Part shown: in pieces, positions 1-10,300 of the stretch | How positions within the stretch are numbered: position 1 is the stretch's first letter | Layout of the letters: each line of letters begins with the position of its first letter | DNA from: Cladochytrium replicatum | Lineage: Eukaryota > Chytridiomycota > Chytridiomycetes > Cladochytriales > Cladochytriaceae | Assembly: GCA_025526935.1 (NCBI GenBank) | Contig: JAHLKD010000101.1 | Span: 141,823-205,822, forward strand | Length of the DNA: 64,000 bases | Direction: 5' to 3' | Made by a program: the position numbers and the translations under genes | Notes under the pieces: generated by a model | The model's input: only the letters and a program-made list of their open reading frames with translations | Database searches by the model: none | Told to the model about the DNA's origin: nothing

Positions 1-2
1 GC

Positions 3-1499
3 AATGACATCGCTAGACGATCCCCAGAGTTTTCCCGAAAAACAATCCAGAGAGATGATCGAGCAAAGAAAACGTTGAGCGGGGCAACATCTGTCGCCAA
101 AGACTTTCTATCCGCGATTGGCTCGGCGATGTCAAAGTCTCCATCGGGTTCACACGACTCCGTAGCCCCTGGATCTCCGGCAGGGTCAACGAGCTCATTA
201 AGAGCAAGTCGCTACCGTTCGGCATTTGCAGGACATGCTATAGTTCAAGGGTCGATGCATTCATCGGGAAGTTCGAGTTCTGTGATAGGACCCGGTTCGA
301 AGCGAGCGAGCAAGATGGAAATAGCTGATACTTCAGGGGATCGCACACAGAAAACATCATCGGCCGAGCAGCTCCCACCGCCACGACAACGGCCACAGAG
401 CGCTGGGAGGAAAAGGAGGCCAAAATCGATGATCGAGTCGCTCAAAATTTCTACCGGGTTTGCAAAACCTTGGACATCTACTACTTCCGCACCAATAGAG
501 AATCCATGGCGTGCAAGTGCCACGTTGAATTGTCCGAACTGTTCATTCACGGGACCGTGCGATTTGCACAAGGAGCTTGCTGGGCCCGGGGACGATATAA
601 TAAACGAAAAAGCGTCCGGATGGATCAAAAAAGAGTTGACGAAAGCGATGGATTCGAGCGAGCTATTTCATACATGTGCTCCATCAATCGATCGACAAGT
701 TGAAAGCCCAGCAAATATCAGTTTGGAGCATGTACATGGGAAAGCCAATGATGACATCGAACAGTGCGAGCCAGTTGCACCTCTGACGATGTTTCTGGAT
801 CCCAATCTTCTGGGCGATGATGGTGGCTCAACCGTTGAAGGAAGCAACCCCAGATCAAGTGTGTGCAGTTCAGCAAGACCAAGCATAGCTCAAAGATCAA
901 GCATCGCAAAGCAGATTGATAGCCGCTCCATGTCGAACCCTGATGATCCTACAGGATCAGTGAATAGAGTTCCTTCGGCGATCACCAGGTGGATATCATC
1001 GGCCACTAGTTGCCCATTCTGTCATATAGAAGGAATAAGTGGACTTCTTGAGGAGAATCAGGAGCATCCAGCTAAAATCACTTCGCTCATACTGTGCGCC
1101 GCACATAACGACGTAACGGCATGGGTGGCACCAGACGACCTACTGAAATTAGATCATCAAGGAACAATCTCTCGAAGTTCATCTCCGAGAAGAGAACTGA
1201 ATGGGTCGAAGACGGTGAAGAAGGGGTGGAACATTCTCCGTCACAAAGTGCTCAAAGGGCCATCCAAATCCGACAAATATATCGAGAATGGTGAAAGTCA
1301 ATATCAAATGCCATCGATATCCACCGGAAATACTGAAGAGCCCAGCAATCAGAACGCAAACGCAAGAGCTTTCCTATCCAACCTCCTTGACCGGCCGAAA
1401 GTTGGATCGGACGCACAAGAACCATTTGAGACAGCTCGGCAGCAGCTGATCATCAGCCAGATTTTGAAGATGCTTAATAATCCTGTCCCGCAACGATGA
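3..1499 (+). CDS. Hypothetical Ser-rich protein with two Cys clusters, 5' partial
   Basis: The reading frame is open from the left edge of the window to the TGA at 1497-1499 (498 codons before the stop). There is no ATG near the left edge, so the true start lies upstream. The protein is low-complexity and rich in Ser, Pro and Arg in its first half. It then shows a Cys/His cluster (CPNC, five residues, then CDLH, near residue 177 of the visible frame) and a second CPFCH cluster roughly 190 residues later; both could bind zinc. A basic stretch (GRKRRPK) near residue 135 could be a nuclear signal. I do not recognise the family. The long open frame and ordered Cys clusters support a real gene; no function is assigned. 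Confidence 0.6.
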   Translation, partial: NDIARRSPEFSRKTIQRDDRAKKTLSGATSVAKDFLSAIGSAMSKSPSGSHDSVAPGSPAGSTSSLRASRYRSAFAGHAIVQGSMHSSGSSSSVIGPGSKRASKMEIADTSGDRTQKTSSAEQLPPPRQRPQSAGRKRRPKSMIESLKISTGFAKPWTSTTSAPIENPWRASATLNCPNCSFTGPCDLHKELAGPGDDIINEKASGWIKKELTKAMDSSELFHTCAPSIDRQVESPANISLEHVHGKANDDIEQCEPVAPLTMFLDPNLLGDDGGSTVEGSNPRSSVCSSARPSIAQRSSIAKQIDSRSMSNPDDPTGSVNRVPSAITRWISSATSCPFCHIEGISGLLEENQEHPAKITSLILCAAHNDVTAWVAPDDLLKLDHQGTISRSSSPRRELNGSKTVKKGWNILRHKVLKGPSKSDKYIENGESQYQMPSISTGNTEEPSNQNANARAFLSNLLDRPKVGSDAQEPFETARQQLIISQILKMLNNPVPQR

Positions 1500-1766
1500 T
1501 CCATATCATAGCATCATCAATAATCAGAATTATTTTTTAAAAAAGTTTATCCTTTCCAGCCATCTGCTCGAGCGTGTCCCCAACCAAATGATGGCTCAAC
1601 CTCAAAATCACATTGGGTACGGACGGGCGTGTCAGCCGGCGGGTTGGTGCGATTCTAATCGTAACTTGCTTTAATTTGATTTGCATCGTGGAACTGTCAT
1701 GACAGACAACCATCCGCTGGCGAGCATCACCACTACGACCTGAACCATTCCTTGGACAATGTGGAC
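1500..1766 (+). promoter_or_regulatory. HAP5 upstream region with a short upstream ORF
   Basis: This 267-bp gap separates the Ser-rich gene from HAP5. An ATG at 1699 opens a 14-codon frame that ends in TGA at 1741-1743, before the HAP5 start at 1767. If the transcript starts upstream of 1699 this would act as an upstream ORF that could dampen HAP5 translation. That is inference; no transcript start is visible. Confidence 0.3.
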
Positions 1767-2622
1767 ATGGGTGTCAACTCGGACAATTCACAGCCGTCAT
1801 TACAAAATCAGCTTCTAGCCGCTTTCTGGAGCAATCAAATCACAAATGTCGAACATACCGAACCCGACTTTAAAACTCATGCCCTTCCGTTGGCACGAAT
1901 AAAGAAGGTGATGAAAAGCGACGAAGATGTTAAGTTGCTGGTAGGTTTTTCGGCCCCCGTATGCGGTGAATAAAGAGCTTACTGAATTTCAGATGATTAG
2001 TGCTGAAGCTCCAATAATGTTTGCAAAAGCTTGCGAGATTTTTATTGAAGAGGTGAGCGTCTGATCTTGATAGGTTCAATGTGAGCCACGGTCTTAAGCA
2101 GAACTTCAGTTAACACTTAGAGCCTGGATGCACGCGGAGGAGAATAAGCGGCGAACTCTTCAGAAATCCGACGTTGCCATGGCAGTTTCAAAGTCAGATC
2201 AATACGATTTCCTCATCGATATCGTCCCGAGAGAGCTGGATGTCGCTAAGGGACCCCGCCAAACAAACTTGGAGGTAATGAAAGACAGAGTGGGGGAATC
2301 AGATCGCTAACATCAGTTGTAGGAATTATACCAGGAGCCCTGGGCAGAGTACCATGATAACCAAATGCCGTATCAACATGTCCACGCCCCAGGAAATCAA
2401 AAGCCGCCCTCGCCGGCACTTACTCAGCACCATGCGCAGATAACTCATCCCATTCGCTCCCCCTCTCCTTCAAATACGTCGCCACAGTTCTCCGGATACC
2501 AACCACAGTATCCACACAACAGCCAGGTGCATCATCGTCACCACAATATACCCCCTCCAGAGCAACGTAAGGACGTCCCTGGAGGAGGGGGACCTGAAAG
2601 TCAATATCATCGTGAGGCGTGA
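1767..2622 (+). CDS. HAP5: CCAAT-binding factor subunit HAP5 / NF-YC
   Basis: Exons 1767-1940, 1993-2052, 2110-2274 and 2323-2622 join in frame (232 residues; introns of 52, 57 and 48 nt with GT-AG ends). The middle of the protein is the histone-fold domain of [22 protein letters not shown], then [37 protein letters not shown] and [20 protein letters not shown], very close to the conserved family core. The exon-3 acceptor was chosen because it alone yields LTLRAWMH. The last exon is His/Pro/Gln-rich, as in activating tails. HAP5 pairs with NF-YB (HAP3) and NF-YA (HAP2) to bind CCAAT boxes in the nucleus. The first in-frame ATG is used as start. A possible polyadenylation signal AATAAA lies at 2690. 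Confidence 0.93.
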
Positions 2623-2972
2623 GTTCTGCACAAAACCACGGTCGTGCTTGAAAGCGATTTTCCTGCTATTTTATTTTCGTAAAGTATTCAATAAATTCTG
2701 TATGAACTGCTCATATTTGCAATGGAAAAACGCAGTGTAGTCTAACACAAAAAATAATGAAGAATAATGAAGATGGGGTAAGAGCAACCTCGAGGTGGGC
2801 ACAGAATAAGTACTCGATCGACATTACAAACGAGTGGGGCGGCAGACCGCTCTGTTGATCACTCCACCTAAATGTTTTTGCTTAGAACGGCCGTGGAGAT
2901 CGGGTTGTCGTTGGATGTGGATGGCTAGCAGTCCGGACGGCCTGGTGTGATTCCCCACAAGTATACCAAAAA
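2623..2972. other. Intergenic, no gene seen
   Basis: This stretch holds the 3' end of HAP5, including AATAAA at 2690, and the 3' side of the convergent small gene. No conserved coding signal is visible. Confidence 0.5.
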
Positions 2973-3476
2973 TCATCGCGCTTCATAGCAAACCGCCTGT
3001 GGGCCTCCAAGATCCTGACTATCAGTAACGTTCTCCGTGTGGGCCAAGCTGTCGAGATTGTCGGACGTTGATTGAGGGTCGAGCTCATTGACCAGCGAGT
3101 GAAGACATCCACTTTTGTCGTCCGTTGCTTCGCTGTGGGTTTCCTTCTTGTCTCCGTCTGATCGTTCACCAGACTCGCGCAAGATGTCGGCATCCACGAC
3201 CATCATAACTGCTGAAATCTTAACCTCAGAGCACGTTCCAAAGGTGTTTTGAGTTGTCGGCTCCGCTTTCGCCACCTATGCCGGCACATGAGTAGGCATC
3301 GATATCGCTATCACCGCGTCACATACCTCAAGTTCAAGCACGTTCGAAATAGCCCAGTCCTGGTGGGAAGGGTACTCATGATCTTCAGAGCCAGCTGAAC
3401 ATGTCAGGTACTCCTTTCCAAAGGCGTCTCGAGTTGGTTGTTCAGATACCAACTGTTCAGGCACATGAATGAACAT
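2973..3476 (-). CDS. Small two-exon hypothetical gene built on a tandem duplication
   Basis: On the minus strand, an ATG at 3476 opens exon 1 (3476-3327). A 51-nt intron (3326-3276, GTATGT...TAG) follows, then exon 2 (3275-2973), giving 150 residues in phase. The intron size and borders match the neighbouring genes, which is the main support. The sequence around the exon-1 start is repeated 177 bp downstream: MFIHVPEQ...EQPTRDAFGKEY in exon 1 against MPTHVPA(stop)...AEPTTQNTFGTCS. The start of the second copy is the 3' part of the intron. I do not recognise the family; expression is unproven and a non-coding relic is possible. Confidence 0.4.
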
Positions 3477-4845
3477 CGATCGACATTGATTTTCGGTTGC
3501 AGTAGAGATCGCTTTGGTGCTTTCCGAGCGCGTATCAACTCCGGATACACGTCACTGCCTCTTTGGGAACAGGCTTTTATACCCACCGGCGGAGCGGAGG
3601 GACACTGCGGGGAGGGCGACGGAATCTGTATAAACGACTTCTGCAAGAGAAGCAGAGAACGGCACACCTCGAAGGTCGTTTAATCGTTGAAAGTTGTTGG
3701 GACATCAACCATTGCCATTCCGTCAGTCAGGCGGGAAGATCGCAGACAGTCCTAGCCGGAACAAAACCAACTTTACATCGTTCTTGATGAGATGAAACAA
3801 CCGGTATGTTTCGCTGCCACGCTACGTATTCAGCGGCGCCGCTTGAGGTAGTATACTCCATTGACCAAGCTTAACCCCCTCTGCAACCTAGCAGCGCACA
3901 GTAGCATATTTGACGAGTTTGAAATCGATGCAGCAGGACCATATCGTACTGGAACATTGCTGAATCCACCATTGGTTTTACTAGTGGTTCGCATCACCCG
4001 TGGACACCACGGACCTCTTCCGGAGAGCCCAGAATGCTCTGAAATTTTCATCGTGTTTCCTGCATAGCTTTTTGGTTGAGTATGAGAGCTTGGACATGTG
4101 CTTCGCTGACCGTCGCTGACATGACTGCGTGAGAATTTGTGGCCCGCAGAATACCTACGATAGCGAGGGAAGTACATATGCGTTTTGAGCACAACAAAGA
4201 AGGAAACCAGAACCCGACTTTGCCTTTGTTGGACTGACCAAGCTTACCTTGCAAGGATCATCTCGCATCTCAAAATCAGAAACCACCCGCAAAGGTTTGC
4301 GTCATTCAAGTCCCTTTTCTGTGGAAATTTTTCTGTTTACCTCATGTGCGTAGCTTCGAGTATGTCGGCCATTGCTTCCTTCCACCGCAAATGGTTTATG
4401 ATCTGTGTCTTGAAACTGTCTGGATGTGCAGAATTTCAGTGCTGCAATCAGCAGCCGGTGTTGCTCAGGTTTGATACTGACAGCAGTCGAACAATGGCTC
4501 CATGTTTACGGTGCTGGTAAGAAAAATGGTAGACGAATTGAAATTTCAGCATTCATGTAGGTACATCAGAACTAATGTAGGAGGTACGGCTGGTTAAAAG
4601 TGTCTCCTCTATTTTGCCTCCCTTCTGGTGTGACTAGCTTTGTTCCAAACTATGCTGAGGCATAGCTATTTTCTTCCGCTTTTGATCCTTTTTTCGTTTT
4701 CTTTTTGATGACTGCACGATGTGGTTCTTGTTCTTCCCAAAACGACGCTGTTGATATCTTTGAAGATATCCATGTTTAAGTTTTCCCAACATTCCACCTC
4801 AGTGGTTGTCTTTTCTATCTGGTCCCAAAATAAATATTCGCCAGA
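3477..4845. other. Long intergenic stretch, no gene recognised
   Basis: About 1.4 kb lies between the small gene and the metaxin gene. Short open frames occur on both strands, but none shows a conserved motif or convincing exon-intron structure. A degraded gene cannot be excluded. Confidence 0.4.
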
Positions 4846-5947
4846 ATGCTCACCCAAATTTGGCGAAGTTTCACTTCGCTGCCAAAGACGAGTACCGCTG
4901 GCGTGCCTCCTACATCGTTTGACGGAGTCAGAGATGGAGACCCAGCTTTGTATCTGTTCCCTCGGTCGAAAGCTGGCACTTCGATTGATCCCGAATGTCT
5001 GAAAATTCAGGTGGTATTCTAACAAACGCAGGGAACGCAAAATCTCACATGCCTAAATACCAGGCATATCTTTTGTTCTCCGGATTCGCTCATGCAACAA
5101 AAGACCATCTCGAAAACGACTTCTCACCAACAGGAAGGCTTCCAGTACTTGTTGTCAAAGGAGAGCTACATTGCGGCAAGGAAATCGTTGAGAAAGTCAA
5201 AAATATGGTACTATTGAAAGGATAATCAATCTGCCAGTACTCATGCATCTGTCAAATGCTGCAGACTTCTCTGGATGCCAACTTGCCCGACAGTGAACGA
5301 TCGGACCTAGAGGCTTTTGTCGCACTTGCGGAAAACGAACTACACCTTGCTGTTGTACGTAAAGGCAGTCATAAAGATATCGTTAACTCATTTGCGCTTC
5401 AGATGTACTCTTTGTGGTACAACGATGTGACAAGCTCAGAAACCACATTGCCGATTTATCTGCAAAGATATCCGTGGCCAATAAACGCAGTTATTTTTCG
5501 CCAGGAGAGAGGAAAAGTAGTTGACTACATTGTTCGTCGGAAAGGTGTATTACGAAAGAATGAGGTGAGACACGATTTTATGTCGTTCCGCAGTTGCTGA
5601 TCAGGTCATCGTCCAGCTGTTTGCAAAAGCGTCGACCGCACTTTCAGCCCTTTCTGAAAAGTTAGGCAGCTCTCTCTATTTCGGTGGCTCGGGGTATGTT
5701 ACATGACACTTGCCATTTCAAGATATTTACATTAATAATATATATTTCAGGCCGGTGTACGCAGATGCAGCTGTATTTTCATACGTTCACATTTTACTGA
5801 CAGCTCTCAAGCGGTCGTCAGAGTTGCATATGGAAGTTCTAAAGCATCAAAATCTGGTATCTATTTATTACTTAATTGCATAGGCTACTCACACTGACTA
5901 CTGTATGAAAGGTACAACATTCTAAACGAGTTTGGGATACGTGGTAA
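4846..5947 (+). CDS. MTX2: Metaxin-2-like mitochondrial outer-membrane import protein
   Basis: Seven exons join in frame: 4846-5010, 5064-5207, 5265-5354, 5403-5564, 5605-5693, 5751-5856 and 5912-5947, giving 263 residues, the length of animal metaxin-2. The N-terminal thioredoxin-like part reads ALYLFPRSKAGTSIDPECL then AYLLFSGFAHATKDH, followed by DFSPTGRLPVLV and IVEKVK. The C-terminal GST-like half shows YSLWYNDVTSSETTLPIYLQ, RYPWPINAVIF and SGPVYADAAVFSYVHILLTAL. These match metaxin/SAM35-37 proteins, which help insert beta-barrel proteins into the mitochondrial outer membrane. The first exon was placed in the frame that gives the TSIDPECL block; all six introns (40-57 nt) are GT-AG. It is convergent with the glycosyltransferase gene, with 86 bp between the stops. 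Confidence 0.88.
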
Positions 5948-6033
5948 GCCCAGTTGTCCATTGTAACTAGCGAACCTAACGACATGTGGAGGTTCTCTCA
6001 GCGTCGATTAGGAAATGAGATTTTGCTTGGGCG

Positions 6034-7344
6034 TTAAGTGAAGAAATCCATTAAATACATGGCTGCCTGCGTAGATCTTTGTCTGTCTAATGTTTTCCTC
6101 TCATGCTGGAATCTCTGGAATGCCCGCCCGACTGTCGCTTTCACCATTCCGGAAAGTCTTTGCTTGGAATCAGACATTCTGTGCCAACGATGAATCACAA
6201 ATGCCCGTGGAATCACCACAAACTGAAATCGCATATATTGGAGCTCCATTGTGTGCTGTCGCTTGTTGAATGAGTATCCCCGGAAACGTTCATCAAAGGG
6301 TGGGAGAGTGGACCTGCGCGCAACCCAATAGGGCTCGTAGTGTCGATTGATGTGATTGCTCCCCTTAACGACGGGATAGAAGTCTGTCGCCGCGAGCCAT
6401 CTGGTGTAGTTTGTTAGGAACTGAATTTCTTCACAGTCTAAGTTAGTAAGTTGTTGCTGTGGCCCTCTTTGAGTCTTACCAGTGATTTTCAGATGATAAT
6501 CGAGTAGATTTCCTTGACACCAAGCTTCCACTCTTTCGGGATGACTCTTCTCTCGACTTATCACGATTCTCGAATGGAAGGGGATTGCTTCCATTTTCAA
6601 GCAATAGCCGGATAAGTCCTCTCTGGAGACAGGGACCGAGTATTCTATGTCGCTCCGAACAAATTCCCATGCTGCCACGACAAATACGGAATTCTTTTGG
6701 TCCGACATTTCTCTGAGTCTCCGAAAGTACGCTGGATCAGTTAGCATGGAATACATGTCGGCCGACGGCAAGAAATCTGCGTCCAGAGAAAACACGAATT
6801 CCGTTCTACACTGCGACAGCGCAAGGTTTCGCAATGTGTTGATTGGATAGAAGTGATCGTACGGATGCTGAACCTCATCCGCGTTTGCTGTGAACGCAAC
6901 GCCGAAAAGCAAGGAAATGGTGACACTAGATCTGTTGAACTGAGGGTCCCGAGAGAGGCTGTCGAGTACGTCCTGAACTTGCTGGAATTTCCCGTCTACA
7001 AGGACCTCGGGCTTGTCAATATACAGCGCTGCAGATATTGTTCCTTGCCAGGATGAAGCAAGATCCAAGATCAGGTCGATGCGATTGATGGAGCTTTGGG
7101 TAAATAAGCAGATGTCATTCGGCGATGATTGAGCTGCGTCCTTTGTGAAGTAGCCTGGCATGGTGATGAAGTTCAGCTTATGCTCTCCTGCATATCTGCC
7201 ATCATCCTTTTCAATAAACGTGAACATCGGTGTATTTCTATTTATGCTTGCCGGGAGCTGATCGAGAAGGAATCCAGAGTCCCCAGACCTTGCGTTTCCC
7301 GATACCGCCCATGCCAACACGCAAATCAACGGAATTCGCAACAT
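6034..7344 (-). CDS. GT49 (LARGE/B4GAT1-type) glycosyltransferase
   Basis: A single open frame of 436 residues starts at the ATG at 7344. The N-terminus (MLRIPLICVLAWAVSG) is a likely signal peptide or anchor. The central block YPINTLRNLALSQCRTEF followed by VFSLDADFLPSADMY is the signature of family 49 glycosyltransferases: the DAD is the metal-binding DxD motif and DFLP is typical. Related enzymes act in the secretory pathway and add glucuronic acid or xylose-glucuronate to glycans; the acceptor here is unknown. Sequence downstream (HRWHRMSDSKQRL) also fits the family C-terminus. The gene is divergent from the dynein gene, with only 48 bp between start codons. Confidence 0.82.
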   Translation of the reverse strand: MLRIPLICVLAWAVSGNARSGDSGFLLDQLPASINRNTPMFTFIEKDDGRYAGEHKLNFITMPGYFTKDAAQSSPNDICLFTQSSINRIDLILDLASSWQGTISAALYIDKPEVLVDGKFQQVQDVLDSLSRDPQFNRSSVTISLLFGVAFTANADEVQHPYDHFYPINTLRNLALSQCRTEFVFSLDADFLPSADMYSMLTDPAYFRRLREMSDQKNSVFVVAAWEFVRSDIEYSVPVSREDLSGYCLKMEAIPFHSRIVISREKSHPERVEAWCQGNLLDYHLKITGKTQRGPQQQLTNLDCEEIQFLTNYTRWLAATDFYPVVKGSNHINRHYEPYWVARRSTLPPFDERFRGYSFNKRQHTMELQYMRFQFVVIPRAFVIHRWHRMSDSKQRLSGMVKATVGRAFQRFQHERKTLDRQRSTQAAMYLMDFFT

Positions 7345-7392
7345 TTGGAAATTGCACAGCAACAATCACCGCGTTGGTCACGTGTGCGCGAA
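7345..7392. promoter_or_regulatory. Very short divergent promoter between GT49 and dynein genes
   Basis: Only 48 bp separates the ATG of the minus-strand glycosyltransferase (7344) from the first plausible dynein ATG (7393). Any promoter must overlap one of the transcripts. If dynein instead starts at the in-frame ATG at 7627, the gap is 282 bp. Confidence 0.4.
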
Positions 7393-10300
7393 ATGGACCA
7401 AAACTTGGCCGGTGAAGCAGCAGCAGCTACGGCAGCAGCCCTTGGCGCAACGCCAGGTGAAAACAGCGGGACGTTTGCGAGAGCAGATAGATCGAAATCC
7501 GGGGGAAAGTCGCAGCAGCATCGCCGCTCTTTCCTCGCAACCAGTCCAGCGGTAGCAGCAATCCATGCTGCCCCCCGGACGAAATCAAGCGGAATCAAAT
7601 CCGCATCTGATCGAAAGGCGGAGCAGATGTCGACGGCGCTCTCCCAGCGACTGTATACTTATACATCTAGGAATGGGCTTCCCCAGTTCATGATTGATCG
7701 GCATAGACTCGCGCCTCTTGACGGATCAGTTCCATCCGCGGCAGAAATTGGTGTTCAGAATCAAGTATAATGCAAAACAGTTGGATTAAATTTCGTATCT
7801 GATCGTCGTATTCTTAGATGCCGTTTGATTTATCAAAGATGGAACAAAATTCTTCTCCAATGATTCTGAAGGCCAAAAAGCCTGCGATTGTCCCGATCAG
7901 TTCTGCGAGGTCGAAATCGAGCAGCGGAAACACTAAATCAGTTTCTGCGCATACGCAAATAGTGTTAGACTCTACTTTGCCTAACATCAGCAGGATTGAT
8001 GACGCACATAACTCAGCCAAACAGACAAGCTCTATTGCTGCAGATGTACCCGCAAAGCAGACGGAAGATTACATTTTGCCGCCAGTGGTTACTAAACGAG
8101 TTCGAGTGGTTGAACCAGGCGAGAGTCTCAGCGATGAGAATGACTTCAACGAGCTGCTACTAACGAGCAAACGACAAAGTCTTGAGGAAACCAACATGTT
8201 TGACAGTAGTGCCCATCGTGACCTACAGTATGAAGATCAATTCATGTCCCGATCTGATGACCCGTTTGCATTCATCAAGTATTTACAACATCATCCATAT
8301 TCCACGGAATTTGTGTACATGCAGCCAAAAAAGGATTCAACAGGAAACTTTAACCCTTACAACCTGCAAATTGCAAGCTATGGAAGCCTGGATAAAAGGG
8401 CGGACTATTTCACTTTAAGTGGCACGGTAATATCTGAGGCGAAGCTATTTGTTTTCTGTATTTGATAAACAACTTGTTTTTATATAAAGGGTGTTACACA
8501 CTTTGATGCCAATAGACATGGGCAATTCACCCCTTTAAATCAATGGCAGAGAGAATATCAACTTTTTCACAGCTTAATCAAGATTCCGTTCTTTGCTAGA
8601 TACAGAGTATGGAAAGGATTTACTCAATGGAGAAAGACAGTCAGAGCAATCAAGGTAAATTTATCAAAGAAACAACTATCGAAGAACCTATTCTTTGCTC
8701 ATCCAATATTATGTGGAGCACTATTACAAATGAGGGCTAATTGTGTTGATGTTATCACTCGTCACAGATTGATCAGTTTTAAAGGTGCTGACCAAGCGCT
8801 GCCAAAAGCTTCTATTAATATTGAGCATGATGGCAAGAAGATTTTGAGCACGGGGTTCAAGTTGACACATTTTGTATCAGAGCAAAAACAATGGCTAAAT
8901 CAAGAGGCCGACAGTCTCTTAGAGTTGCTAAATAATATGCGGACAATTGCAGAAAAGGCAGCAATTCAGTGTCTGGAGAAGAAAGGTTTTTTAGTTGAGT
9001 CTGATGATAGGATTCAAAAGTCAGAAGAAGCTGTCTCAGCTCCACCTGAACAAAAAATGATGACATTCACTGAGAGGGCTGCACGCCGTCGTGAATGTGG
9101 CAGACTGCAAAGATTTGTTAAACTTTGTGACTATATGATTATTAATATGTTGCACTTTTTGGCAGTTGAGAGTGCTCGTGACTTGCTGAAACATGTTCAA
9201 AATGGATGCACTGATTCAGATGTAGTAGTTGATCAGGAAAATAGTGGTTTTTTGGTACTTGGTGGGCAAGAGCCTGATCAATCAGGGAGAGATAAGACCG
9301 AGAAGTCCATTTCATTGCAAAGCATGAATGAGGAACTTTCTCAAAGCTTATACACAGGAGGAGGAGTTCAGGTTGGAGGAGTAGTGGTGGGAAATGAGGT
9401 AGGGACAAGAGATCTTGTAAACTGTGGTTTTGAAGGGTTTCCAACACTCATGTGTGCAATACACCGCAAAAATTTCCAAAAGGTGTCATTAGTTGAACTA
9501 GTGTATGATGAAAGAGTAAGTTCTGCAAAAGTGGCAAAAATTCAGCAAGTTGAGGACAGTATTGCTCCAAAACTGAAAGAAGACAGCAAGAATAACACAA
9601 ATCCCAGTAAAAGCCAAAATACAAACTCTGATTCATTCCAACCTTTGTTTCGAACTGAACTTCTGTTAAATCAGAAGTCATCTTCAAAGAACTTATATTT
9701 TTCACCATCTCTTCCAGAATTCCTTGCAGCCATTGATATAATCTTGAAGCTCTTCATATCTACACTTGAGAAGTTCAATTTATTTACTAACTCCTTTGAC
9801 TTCTTGAATCCTGCATACACAGCATCTGGTGGAAGCAACAACGCTGGATCTTCTGCTGTACGTATGCTTGATGAATTTGAATTTGGGGAAGGTCCACAGA
9901 TTGCCAGTATAGTTCAAGAAGGAGAATACTTCAAAGAAGTTTGTGGTCGCATTCGAGGTTCTTTGGTCGGAATTTTCAGAAATGCAACCACTTGGATGCT
10001 ACGTTGGAAGGATGTTCACGAAATGTGGATTGAAAATGAGCAATTTAAAGTATTAGAATCTCTAGAAGCTGCCTGTGGTGATATAGCTGTATTATTTGCA
10101 ACGTCAACTGGACCTGTTCAAGGAGTTGAAGGTGGTCTTGCACAGCTTTTAATTCAACACCAAAAGGAAAAAGAGCAGAAGATAGCTGAACTTGTCTCCA
10201 ATACTGACCAGCATATCTCAGTAGATGACCAAAAGTATGATATATTTACTCTTGCATCAACAATAGCTGTGAGGAGTGATGGAACTTCTTTCTCTCCATT

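Noticed and set aside
4666-5040. 124-codon minus-strand frame
   Set aside because: It overlaps metaxin exon 1, which is fixed by homology and splice phase.
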